Shown in pieces: positions 51,080-59,302 of a stretch of 64,000 bases of DNA; the stretch's first letter is position 1; each line of letters begins with the position of its first letter. This stretch comes from CAYUVH01 sp964448135 (GTDB lineage Bacteria > Verrucomicrobiota > Verrucomicrobiia > Limisphaerales > UBA8199), in the NCBI GenBank assembly GCA_964448135.1, contig CAYUVH010000059.1, forward strand, positions 131,587-195,586. Direction: 5' to 3'. The position numbers and the translations under genes are program-made. The notes under the pieces were generated by a model. It did no database searches and had not been told where the DNA came from. It worked only from the letters and a program-made list of their open reading frames with translations.

Positions 51080-51537
51080 ACTCCCCCTCCGAAAATCCAC
51101 CCGCTCCCGAACCCACCGACCTCCAAAAACGCGGCGACGCCCTCCGCGAAGCCCTGCTCCGGCTCCACAAATCCCTCCTCGAATCCGAGCGCGTCACCTA
51201 CGAAAAAACCTTCGGCCCCATCCAATCGCCGAACCATTTCCTCAAACTCCTCACCACCGATCCCTGGTTCGCCTGGTTGCGCCCCCTTTCCAAACTCATC
51301 ATCGAACTCGACGACGCCTTCGACAAAAAGAATCCCAACCCCGCCGCCAGCTTCGACACCGTCATCAAACACGCCAACGAACTCCTCGTCGCCAACAAAA
51401 GCGGCGAAGACTTCGCTGCCCATTACGACGAAGCCCTCCAACGCGACCCCGACGTCGTCCTCGCCCAGTCCGAAGTGGCGAAGCTCATTCGGCCGCCAAA
51501 GGGCGGATCGGGCGTAACCGACAACCCCGCCAAATAG
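51076..51537 (+). CDS. Helical protein of unknown function
   Basis: 153 residues, translationally coupled to the TMEM175 gene. Soluble, helical, with LHKSLLESERVTYEKTFGPI, a central LLTTDPWFAWLRPLSKLIIELDD and an acidic tail. No domain recognised. It lies 17 nt before the HEAT-repeat gene, so the three genes probably form one operon. Confidence 0.6.
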   Translation: MNSPSENPPAPEPTDLQKRGDALREALLRLHKSLLESERVTYEKTFGPIQSPNHFLKLLTTDPWFAWLRPLSKLIIELDDAFDKKNPNPAASFDTVIKHANELLVANKSGEDFAAHYDEALQRDPDVVLAQSEVAKLIRPPKGGSGVTDNPAK

Positions 51538-51554
51538 AGACGCAGGAAAAGGCT

Positions 51555-54392
51555 ATGGCGGAGACATCTCCCAGGAACGGCAAGCGCGCCCGTTGGCTGG
51601 TGCTCGCCTTGGTCCTCTGCCTCGCAATCGGTGCAGGGCTGTTTAAATTGACCGGCCGGCCGAGCAGGGAGCGACTGGTTAGCAATCGCGTTGAATGGCT
51701 GTTACAAGTGGAACGGCGGGAACTGGCCCGGCAGAACGCCCCACCGTGGCTGCAGGAAGCCTATCGCTGGTTCGATAAATGGCGGAAGCCGAACGATGTC
51801 ATCAGCGCATCGCTGGAGTTGGAATCGCTGGGGCCGGAAGCCATTCCCGCGTTGTCCAAAGCACTGCTTCAAGATCCCAATCCCAAGATCAGAGAGTTGG
51901 CAGCCGACACGCTGGCCGAGTCCTATGATCCAGCAGCAGTCCCGGCGCTGATCAACGCTCTCGCCGTCGAAAACGATGCCAGCGTGTTTCCGAAAGCCGC
52001 ACAGGCACTGGCAAACATTGAAGGATCGCGGGCCGTTCCCATACTGGTGCAGGCGTACGGACGACAGACAAATGACGAGGCAGCAATTTCAGTACTTCAG
52101 GTGGTTGGTGAACTTCCACATCCGCTCGCACTGCAACTGCTGACGAATGTGCTGTGCCAGGGGACTAACTCCAACTTGCGTTCGGCCGCGGCCGAATCGT
52201 TAAAGGGGCTAAACTGCACCAACGTCGAAGCCATCCTCAGTTCAGTATTGCTCTCGGATTCGGATGCATCCGTTCGAGCCAGCGCGGCCACTACTTTAGG
52301 CACGCTAGCCACGCCGGATGGCATCCAACTGCTGCTTGACCGATCACGCAACGACCTCGACCCTGGTGTTCGCAAGGCAAGCGTAACGGCAATTTCTCCA
52401 GACTTCCTCGCTGCGTGTCTTCCTCAACTCCTTTTGGCTTTAAAGGAGGAACGTAACTCGTCAGTACGGCAGATGGTGATGTATGCCTTGGGCCGGACCA
52501 GGACCCCGGAAGCTGCGCGAGCGCTCATGGATATCGCCGCCAACGATCCGGACAGGGCGATAGGGATTCGCGCGCCCAATGAGTTGAAAGAAATGTTGCC
52601 GCACCTGCCGACCTCCGCGGTCTTGAAGATTCTTCAGGAAACCCGCGATGAAGAATTGCGAATAGCCGCCGCTACTGCTCTCGCTGAATCAGGAAACCGC
52701 GAACTCGCGGCGACTCTGACCCAATTCGTGGCCGACTGCGATTTCCCGGCGTTCTACAAGGAGTCTCGCAGTGGTTGTTTCATGCGGACAATGCCCTTCG
52801 AGGATCTGACCCGAAACATGGCGACGCACGGAATGTTGGAAATTTTACCGCTGGTCGTCGAAAAGCTGAAGCGTTCACCCGACGAGTCGCCCTTGCAGAT
52901 CGCCGCCTGCCGGGTCCTGGCATCGTCCGGACATCCGCTTGTGCTCCCGATAATGCGAAGCTGCCTGACAAATCGTGCTGCTCCAAGTGTTCAATGCTGT
53001 GCGGCGGCTTTCCTGGGAGATCTCGGGTCGGAAGTGGATGTTCGCGAGTTAACCACCATGGCGAAAGTCACCGGTGATGATCAGGTGCGCTATCATGGCT
53101 TGCAGGCTTTGGGTGAGATCGGAGACCAGCGCGTGGTGCCGACCGTTATTCAGTTTCTGGAAGCCAGGAAAGACGAAGAAACTCGCGAGGCGGCCTGCGG
53201 CGCACTTGGAGGCCTTCGTGATCCAGTGACGTCGGCCACGCTGGCACTACTGGCCGGCAAAGATAAATCCAGAGACGTTCGTGCCGCCGCCATCAGGGCC
53301 TTGGGCGAAATCGGTGGTACCGAAGCAACGGGCGCGCTGCTCACTTTGCTCAAGAAGTTTCCAGCCGACGACAAGCAAGCGCGACAAAACATCGCCGAGG
53401 CGTTCGGTTTGTCAGGTGATTTATCAACGACTCCGGCACTCATCGAGTTGCTGGCTGATTACGACCAACGCGTCGTCTCGGACGCAGCGCTGGCTTTGGG
53501 CAAATTGGGCGCGACCAATGCAGTTCCGAAGCTGCTGGAAGTAGCCGCCGGCCGTTCCGCCAAGGCACGGGAATCGGCCGCTGAAGCACTGGGCCAGATT
53601 GGCGATCCCTCCGCTCTGCCCGTACTTTGCAGGATGCTCAAGGAGGATCGCAATCCGCGCGGACGGGCAGCAGCGGCGGATGCCCTGGGCGCCCTCGGCG
53701 ACCGCCGCGCATGCGAGATGCTGCGCGAAGCCCTTGACGATCCTGAGCCGCGGGTACGCGCGGATGCGGCGTGGTCGTTGGGACATCTGGGAGACAGACA
53801 CGGACTGCAAACACTTGCGCCTCCGGTGGGGTGGGGACATGCCGATTACTACTATTTCTACGATCACTCCGCGGGAATTCACGCATTGAGGGAAATGGGC
53901 GGACCGGAGGCAATCGCCTTGCTTCAAATGGAACTCGGACCCGGCCCGTTGGAATCGCAACTGCCTGCTGCTGTTTCTCTGGCGATGCTCGGCCAAACCA
54001 ATGGTTTTGATGTATTGAGATTTTCGATGGACAGCGCGTCTGTTTGCGACCGCGTCATGGCAATTGTCGGACTCGCTCATCAGCATTCCCCGGCGGCCAC
54101 CGCTCTGCTCCATTACAAAACAAACGATTGGTCTCCCGCCATAGCTCACATCGCCGCCGGCGCCTTGGAAGGCAAACTCACCCAGGTCATGATTGCCGCT
54201 CTGTCGGATAAACATGCGGGTGTGCGCGACGCCGTGGCCACCGCATTTCTTTTTCACACTGACCCCGCCGCCATTCCCGCCCTGCGAGCAGCCTGCACCG
54301 ACCGGAACACCGGTGCCCGACAGTCAGCCCGATTGGCCTTGAGGCGATTGGAACGAATGAATAACCAATCCCCGCCAAACGCTATGAAGTAA
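51555..54392 (+). CDS. Membrane-anchored HEAT-repeat protein
   Basis: 945 residues from the ATG at 51555, with AGGAAAAGG just upstream. One N-terminal membrane segment (about 14-34) then about 20 HEAT/PBS-lyase-like repeats to the end, with units such as IPALSKALLQDPNPKIRELAADTL and LCRMLKEDRNPRGRAAAADALG. A Tyr/His-rich break, GWGHADYYYFYDHSAGIH, lies near residue 759. No catalytic domain. HEAT arrays serve as protein-binding scaffolds; here probably in the periplasm. A frame extending far upstream over the two preceding genes is rejected. Confidence 0.8.
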   Translation: MAETSPRNGKRARWLVLALVLCLAIGAGLFKLTGRPSRERLVSNRVEWLLQVERRELARQNAPPWLQEAYRWFDKWRKPNDVISASLELESLGPEAIPALSKALLQDPNPKIRELAADTLAESYDPAAVPALINALAVENDASVFPKAAQALANIEGSRAVPILVQAYGRQTNDEAAISVLQVVGELPHPLALQLLTNVLCQGTNSNLRSAAAESLKGLNCTNVEAILSSVLLSDSDASVRASAATTLGTLATPDGIQLLLDRSRNDLDPGVRKASVTAISPDFLAACLPQLLLALKEERNSSVRQMVMYALGRTRTPEAARALMDIAANDPDRAIGIRAPNELKEMLPHLPTSAVLKILQETRDEELRIAAATALAESGNRELAATLTQFVADCDFPAFYKESRSGCFMRTMPFEDLTRNMATHGMLEILPLVVEKLKRSPDESPLQIAACRVLASSGHPLVLPIMRSCLTNRAAPSVQCCAAAFLGDLGSEVDVRELTTMAKVTGDDQVRYHGLQALGEIGDQRVVPTVIQFLEARKDEETREAACGALGGLRDPVTSATLALLAGKDKSRDVRAAAIRALGEIGGTEATGALLTLLKKFPADDKQARQNIAEAFGLSGDLSTTPALIELLADYDQRVVSDAALALGKLGATNAVPKLLEVAAGRSAKARESAAEALGQIGDPSALPVLCRMLKEDRNPRGRAAAADALGALGDRRACEMLREALDDPEPRVRADAAWSLGHLGDRHGLQTLAPPVGWGHADYYYFYDHSAGIHALREMGGPEAIALLQMELGPGPLESQLPAAVSLAMLGQTNGFDVLRFSMDSASVCDRVMAIVGLAHQHSPAATALLHYKTNDWSPAIAHIAAGALEGKLTQVMIAALSDKHAGVRDAVATAFLFHTDPAAIPALRAACTDRNTGARQSARLALRRLERMNNQSPPNAMK

Positions 54393-54694
54393 AAAACGGA
54401 CTCAGGCTCCGGCGCGGTGATTGGTTTGGATGATGTCCACACCTCGAACCATCCTTAGCCGGAACGATTCAGTCGGAAAGGCGCCTGCGCCCCATCATTC
54501 CGTAGCCAAGGTAACGAGGCTCATTCTTATCAACCACCCAATGCGGACAATTGCCACCAAATGGTGCCCCGTTTCCAGCGCGTCCAAACGCTCCCCCTCT
54601 CCCGGGCTTGTCGCGTCCCGCTCCGAGCGGGACTGAGGGGGAGGGCCGGGGTGAGGGCGAGCCTTTCCCCTCAACTGAATAGTTCCGGCTTAGG
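54393..54694. repeat. 302-bp convergent gap with decayed repeats
   Basis: Contains AGCCAAGGTAACGAGGCTC (54504-54522), differing by one base from the arm at 14434-14452, and a degenerate second arm near 54546-54566. Further on are a CTCCCCCTCTCCC element (54590-54660) and an 8-bp hairpin GTCCCGCT/AGCGGGAC (54615-54633). These lie between convergent genes and may terminate both. No gene seen. Confidence 0.65.
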
Positions 54695-55507
54695 CTACGG
54701 CCTTCGCGGCACGGCGTTCGTCGAGTTGAGCGCCGGGGCGTTCGTCCCCAGCCAGACCGTGCGGGCTGCGCGTCCGGCCAACATTCCGTCTCCATATCCG
54801 AGCGCCTTGGCTTTGTCCTCCTCGCTCACTGGATTTCGCACCGGCATTTGTTCGTCCCGGTCCAATCCGTCCAAGTAACCCTGCCGGTATGAATCCAAGT
54901 AGGCTTTTCGCCATTCGGCATTGGAATCGAACCGGGTAACCAGTGGCATTGTCGGGTGCGGCGGATCCGGAAGTCCAAGTTTCCACTGAATCTTTCTCAT
55001 CAACTCGTCAATCCGCCTTTCGATCACCCGCAGCTTCTCCGGGCCTCGTTCCGCATAGTCGCTGATAATTTTTTGCCTGCCGTCCGTCCGAACCATCGTG
55101 AAGGACGTAGCCTGGTCAGTAGGTGCAAACCCGTCCCGTCCGTATTCATCCCGGAAGGCCGGGTAATCCAAATTTCGAACGATCGTCACGAGTTCGTTGA
55201 ACCGCCACATGGGAATACTGCCGGAGAATTTGCCAATATGCTCAACATACTTCTCTCCCTTGTATCGGAACGTCCCGTCGCTTTTGATAATGAAAGTGTA
55301 GTCTGGACAAGTTCCAAGCGGGCACGCTGTGCGTTCGATGCCAATCTCGGTAATGATTCCGTTGGTCAATCCATTCTGGTTCGGGCGAATAGCGGTGCTG
55401 GCGTTATTCGTCCCTTGGTAGTGAGTCTTAAAATATTCCGTCATAATCTCGCCAGCCGGAAGCTGCGGCGCGCCAAGGAATAGCAAAAGCATAACTAAAG
55501 TTTTCAT
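54695..55507 (-). CDS. Secreted DUF6438-like protein
   Basis: 270 residues with a signal peptide (about 1-19). Residues about 50-165 resemble DUF6438: IGIERTACPLGTCPDYTFIIKSDG with two Cys, followed by a Phe/Tyr-rich beta sheet and SDYAERGPEKLRVIERRIDELM. The C-terminal part (about 185-270) is helical with YLDSYRQGYLDGLDRDEQ. Function unknown. The promoter should lie in the gap upstream. Confidence 0.72.
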   Translation of the reverse strand: MKTLVMLLLFLGAPQLPAGEIMTEYFKTHYQGTNNASTAIRPNQNGLTNGIITEIGIERTACPLGTCPDYTFIIKSDGTFRYKGEKYVEHIGKFSGSIPMWRFNELVTIVRNLDYPAFRDEYGRDGFAPTDQATSFTMVRTDGRQKIISDYAERGPEKLRVIERRIDELMRKIQWKLGLPDPPHPTMPLVTRFDSNAEWRKAYLDSYRQGYLDGLDRDEQMPVRNPVSEEDKAKALGYGDGMLAGRAARTVWLGTNAPALNSTNAVPRRP

Positions 55508-56482
55508 CGAATCGTACGTTGGCGACCCATTGATGGGCTGTTCTTCGGCTGGGTTGGCTCTAAGAGTCTGGTTGGGAACTCTAGACGTATTGGGTTGGGG
55601 GCGTCAAAGCGAGCGTTTCGTTCCAATTGACACCCACTCAAATCGTGCCATTCTTTCTGCGGAGGGATTTCTCGCTTGAGAAACATTTGGACGGCTCTCA
55701 AGCGTAACCAGGGAAATTCAAATTACGAACAACGACGAAGCTGGAGGGATGTTTCATGGCCACTGGCGTAAAAAGAATCCATCGCGAACTGGCCGCTCTC
55801 CTCAAATCAAAAACCTGTTTATCCGGTTGGTTGAAAGACTCGAGTTTGCCAGAGACTCCCGGTCACGAATATTTTTCTGTCACCAAATTTTTCTGTCATT
55901 GTTCCGGCTTTTCCGGTGATTTTTTGTGCCCGCCATCTTTTTGCCAAATCCCTTTGTCTGGGTGTCGAGTAAACCAGCAGGATAAAGACGATCAACAACC
56001 GATTCCAACCAATGAATTCAAGCCTTGTAACACCTCGCACCCCGATTCTGGCCAATGTTTACGGGCATTTCCCCCTCTGTTGCACCCTTGTTGCACCTTG
56101 TGTTGCACCCTGAAACCCACTTTCGACCAATGTTTATGCGGTTTGTTGCATGTTGCACCCTGTTGGGGGGGGCCTCTCTTAATCCTGCCCATGAACCTCC
56201 CATCCGTAGCCGCCCCGAAGGCTTTCGGGGCAGCGAGTTCACGCACCGTCTCGGTGCGTCTTCCTGCCTGCACGCGTGCGCCCTCAATCTCGTCTGCGTG
56301 GCGGTTCACGGGCCCGGAACCCGCAACCTCTATGAGTTCTAAACTGCCGGCCACAACCTTGGCAAAGCACGAACTGCCGGCCATTACCCCGGCGAAAGAC
56401 GGTCAATTCCAGTCAAGGTATGTCAAAGTATGTCAAAGTATAAAAGGGGCCCCACTTCCCCTCTTTCCACGAACCGCTTCCC

Positions 56483-56589
56483 CAATCCCAAAGGGATTGC
56501 GTCCTCCAGCCCAAGGTTGGCCCGCCGCGTTTTGCGGGCCTACCTTGGGTGGGCCACGCCGCACCAGCGCATCAACCCCAACGGGGTTG
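56483..56589. repeat. Triple-hairpin repeat
   Basis: Three hairpins in tandem: CAATCCC/GGGATTG (56483-56499, 3-nt loop), a 16-bp stem with one mismatch (56510-56525/56534-56549) and CAACCCC/GGGGTTG (56573-56589). The outer two share the plan CAANCCC-loop-GGGNTTG. This looks like an ordered composite element. Confidence 0.7.
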
Positions 56590-56831
56590 CGCCACAAGGT
56601 AGTGGTTCATGGGCTCAGAGTACGAAACCTCGTTTGCCAGGGTTCTAATCCTGATCTTCCTGGCCCCATGAAAACCGAACCGCTCATTGCCAACTGTGCC
56701 ATCCAAACTGTGCCACGCGCCCGCTAACCGCGTCACAATGTCACACTTGGCACAGTTTTGTTCTATGAAGAAACGTATAAATAAATTTATAATACACTTA
56801 TTAAAAGCGACTTACAAATTCATCATACTCA

Positions 56832-56847
56832 TGGCACCATCAGTGCT
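56832..56847 (+). promoter_or_regulatory. Candidate sigma-54 -24/-12 promoter for dnaK
   Basis: TGGCAC (56832-56837), then 5 nt, then GTGCT (56843-56847). The GG (56833-56834) and GC (56845-56846) are separated by exactly 10 nt, as sigma-54 requires, with one mismatch in the TTGC part. A -10-like TATAAT at 56788-56793 further upstream is a sigma-70 alternative with no good -35. No CIRCE element was found. Confidence 0.4.
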
Positions 56848-56893
56848 TGGAGTATCCCGGAATTGTGTCTCTGAACACTGAACTGAAGATTTT

Positions 56894-58849
56894 ATGCCTA
56901 AAGTAATTGGAATCGATTTGGGAACGACGAACTCCTGCATGGCCGTCATGGAAGGTGGCGAACCGTCGGTGCTGGAAAACTCCGAAGGCCGTCGCGTAAC
57001 ACCTTCCGTGGTGGCTTTCGCCAAGACCGGCGAACGGCTCGTCGGCGACGCCGCCAAGCGCCAGGCGGTCACGAACTCCCGCAACACGGTTTACTCGATC
57101 AAGCGCTTCATGGGCCGCAAGTTTGTGGAAGTCGAAGAAGAGCGCAAGCGCGTCCCCTACAAGGTCGTGGCCGGCCCGAACGGCGACGCCTGCGTCGAAG
57201 TCGAGGTCGAAGGCAAGGCCAAGGTTTACAGCCCGCCGGAAATTTCCGCGATGATTCTCGCGAAGCTGAAGTCGGACGCCGAAATGCGCCTCGGTGAAAA
57301 GATCACCCAGGCCGTCATCACGGTCCCGGCTTACTTCAACGACTCGCAGCGCCAGGCCACGAAGGACGCCGGCCGCATCGCCGGCCTCGAAGTCCTGCGC
57401 ATCATCAACGAGCCCACGGCCGCCTCGCTCGCCTACGGTCTCGACAAGAAGAAGGATGAAAAGATCGCCGTGTATGATTTGGGCGGCGGCACGTTCGATA
57501 TTTCCGTTCTCGAAATCGGCGACGGCGTCTTCGAAGTGAAGGCCACCAACGGCGACACCCACCTGGGTGGCGACGATTGGGACAACCGCCTCATGGATTG
57601 GATGCTGGACGAATTCAAGAAGGACAACGGCATGGACCTGCGCAAGCAGCCCGATGCCCTCCAGCGCATCAAGGAAGAAGCGGAAAAGGCGAAGATCGCC
57701 CTGTCCAGCTCGCAGGTGTACGACATCAACCTGCCCTTCATCACCGCGGACGCCAGCGGTCCGAAGCACATCAGCACCAAGCTGACGCGCGCCAAGATGG
57801 AACAGCTTTGCGACGATCTCTTCGAGCGCACGATCGCTCCCACGAAGAACTGTCTCAAGGACGCCGGGCTGGAAGCCAAGGTGATTGACGAGCTCGTGCT
57901 GGTCGGCGGCATGACCCGCATGCCGAAGGTCGTGGACACCGCGCACACGCTGGTGAACAAGACGCCGCACCAGGGCGTCAACCCGGACGAAGTCGTCGCG
58001 GTCGGCGCGGCCATTCAGGCCGGCGTGCTCAAGGGCGAAGTGAAGGACGTGCTCCTGCTGGATGTCACCCCGCTCTCGCTGGGCATCGAAACGCTCGGCG
58101 GCGTGTTCACGCGCCTCATCGAGCGCAACACCACCATCTCGACCCGCAAATCGGAAATTTTCTCGACCGCCACGGACAATCAGCCGGGCGTTGAGATTCA
58201 CGTTCTGCAGGGAGAGCGCCAGCTTTCCCGCGACAACAAGACCATCGGCCGCTTCAAGCTCGACGATATCCCGCCCGCTCCGCGTGGCATGCCGCAAATC
58301 GAAGTCACCTTTGACATCGATGCGAACGGCATCCTGCACGTCAGCGCCAAGGATCTCGGCACGGGCAAGGAGCAGAAGATCACCATCACGGCCAGCAGCG
58401 GCCTGAACAAGGATGAGATCGAGCGTATGCGCAAGGACGCGGAGGCTCATGCCGACGACGACAAACAGCGCCGGGAGGAAATCGAACAGCGCAACGAAGC
58501 CGATAATGTTGTCTATCGCTCCGAGAAAATGCTCAAGGACAGCGGGGATAAAATCTCCGGCGACGACAAGGGCAAGATCGAGGAAGCGATCAAGCAAGCC
58601 AGGGAGGCTTTGCGGGGTCAGGACATTGCCGCCATCAAGACGGCCACCGAAAAGCTCAACGAAGCGGTGCAAGCCGCTTCCGCCGAGCTCTACAAAGCCG
58701 CGCAGGAAAAGGCGCGCGCCAGCCAGCAGCCGGGCGGACCGGCCGGTGGCGCGGGCGCCGGACCGGCCGGCGGCGGTGACGCCCAGGAAGGCGGCAAGAA
58801 GGACGAAGGTCCCATCATTGACGCGGAAGTGGTGGACGAGAAGAAGTAA
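56894..58849 (+). CDS. dnaK: Chaperone DnaK (Hsp70)
   Basis: 651 residues, full length. Nucleotide-binding domain with VIGIDLGTTNSCMAVMEGG, the phosphate-2 loop VYDLGGGTFDISVLEI and VLVGGMTRMPKV. Substrate-binding domain starts after LLLDVTPLSLGIETLGG; the lid is charged helix, and the tail is Gly/Pro-rich ending IIDAEVVDEKK. It folds proteins with DnaJ and GrpE, encoded downstream after the groES-groEL pair. A hairpin (58865-58882) follows. Confidence 0.97.
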   Translation: MPKVIGIDLGTTNSCMAVMEGGEPSVLENSEGRRVTPSVVAFAKTGERLVGDAAKRQAVTNSRNTVYSIKRFMGRKFVEVEEERKRVPYKVVAGPNGDACVEVEVEGKAKVYSPPEISAMILAKLKSDAEMRLGEKITQAVITVPAYFNDSQRQATKDAGRIAGLEVLRIINEPTAASLAYGLDKKKDEKIAVYDLGGGTFDISVLEIGDGVFEVKATNGDTHLGGDDWDNRLMDWMLDEFKKDNGMDLRKQPDALQRIKEEAEKAKIALSSSQVYDINLPFITADASGPKHISTKLTRAKMEQLCDDLFERTIAPTKNCLKDAGLEAKVIDELVLVGGMTRMPKVVDTAHTLVNKTPHQGVNPDEVVAVGAAIQAGVLKGEVKDVLLLDVTPLSLGIETLGGVFTRLIERNTTISTRKSEIFSTATDNQPGVEIHVLQGERQLSRDNKTIGRFKLDDIPPAPRGMPQIEVTFDIDANGILHVSAKDLGTGKEQKITITASSGLNKDEIERMRKDAEAHADDDKQRREEIEQRNEADNVVYRSEKMLKDSGDKISGDDKGKIEEAIKQAREALRGQDIAAIKTATEKLNEAVQAASAELYKAAQEKARASQQPGGPAGGAGAGPAGGGDAQEGGKKDEGPIIDAEVVDEKK

Positions 58850-58864
58850 CGCGGAACCCAACAA

Positions 58865-58882
58865 CCCCGGCGCAAGCCGGGG
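58865..58882 (+). terminator. Hairpin downstream of dnaK
   Basis: CCCCGGC GCAA GCCGGGG, a 7-bp stem with a GNRA-type GCAA loop, 15 nt after the dnaK stop. There is no T-run, so it is a processing or attenuation site rather than a strong intrinsic terminator. Confidence 0.45.
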
Positions 58883-58974
58883 CGCCGGCTTGAGCGAATT
58901 TCTCATCCCGCCGCGAGTGCGGTGGGGCTTTGATTCGGCGAATCAACAAACCAAACAACGAAAACAACCATAGT

Positions 58975-59268
58975 ATGGCATTGAACATCAAACCCCTCGG
59001 CGATCGCATTCTTGTGGAAGCGGTCGAAGAGAAGGAAACGAAGAAGGGCGGCATCATCATTCCCGATAGCGCCAAGGAAAAACCCATGGAAAGCATTGTC
59101 GTGGCCCTCGGCACCGGCAAGACCGACGACAACGGCAAGAAGGTTCCCTTTGAAGTCAAAAAGGGCGACCGCGTGCTCGTCAGCAAATACGGCGGCACCG
59201 AAGTCAAACTGGACGGCAAGGAATACAAGATCCTTGGCTCCGATGATCTCCTCGCCGTGATCGAGTAA
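58975..59268 (+). CDS. groES: Co-chaperonin GroES
   Basis: 97 residues from the ATG at 58975. LNIKPLGDRILVEAVEEKETK and the mobile loop KKGGIIIPDSAKEKP, then GKKVPFEVKKGDRVLVSKYGG are typical of Hsp10. It caps GroEL. GroEL follows after 34 nt, and the pair lies between dnaK and dnaJ-grpE. Confidence 0.96.
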   Translation: MALNIKPLGDRILVEAVEEKETKKGGIIIPDSAKEKPMESIVVALGTGKTDDNGKKVPFEVKKGDRVLVSKYGGTEVKLDGKEYKILGSDDLLAVIE

Positions 59269-59302
59269 ACCCCCAGGCAATTCTCATTTACCAACTAATT
59301 AT

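Larger units (their letters stand above)
55508..56893. other. 1.4-kb gene-free, repeat-rich gap upstream of dnaK
   Basis: Contains TTGCACC repeats (about 56088-56166), short degenerate tRNA-like pieces near 56300-56345 and 56630-56670, and three nested hairpins at 56483-56589. A 323-codon frame (55756-56727) and an antisense frame over it look like translated repeats, not genes. The last ~150 bp are AT-rich and hold dnaK promoter candidates. I see no intact RNA gene. Confidence 0.55.

Noticed and set aside
50973..51554. Upstream extension of the HEAT-repeat protein
   Set aside because: It overlaps the TMEM175 end and the whole helical gene in another frame and is Arg/Pro-rich.
56590..56670. 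A functional tRNA gene
   Set aside because: Only a T-arm-like and acceptor-like piece fit. The D and anticodon arms do not fold.
55756..56727. Open frame of 323 codons before dnaK
   Set aside because: It is built from hairpin repeats and TTGCACC units, has Cys/Pro/Ser-rich low-complexity composition, no ribosome binding site and no family match.
56700..58974. CIRCE (HrcA) operator near dnaK or groES
   Set aside because: Only an isolated GAGTGC half-site near 58915 was seen; no TTAGCACTC-N9-GAGTGCTAA pair.
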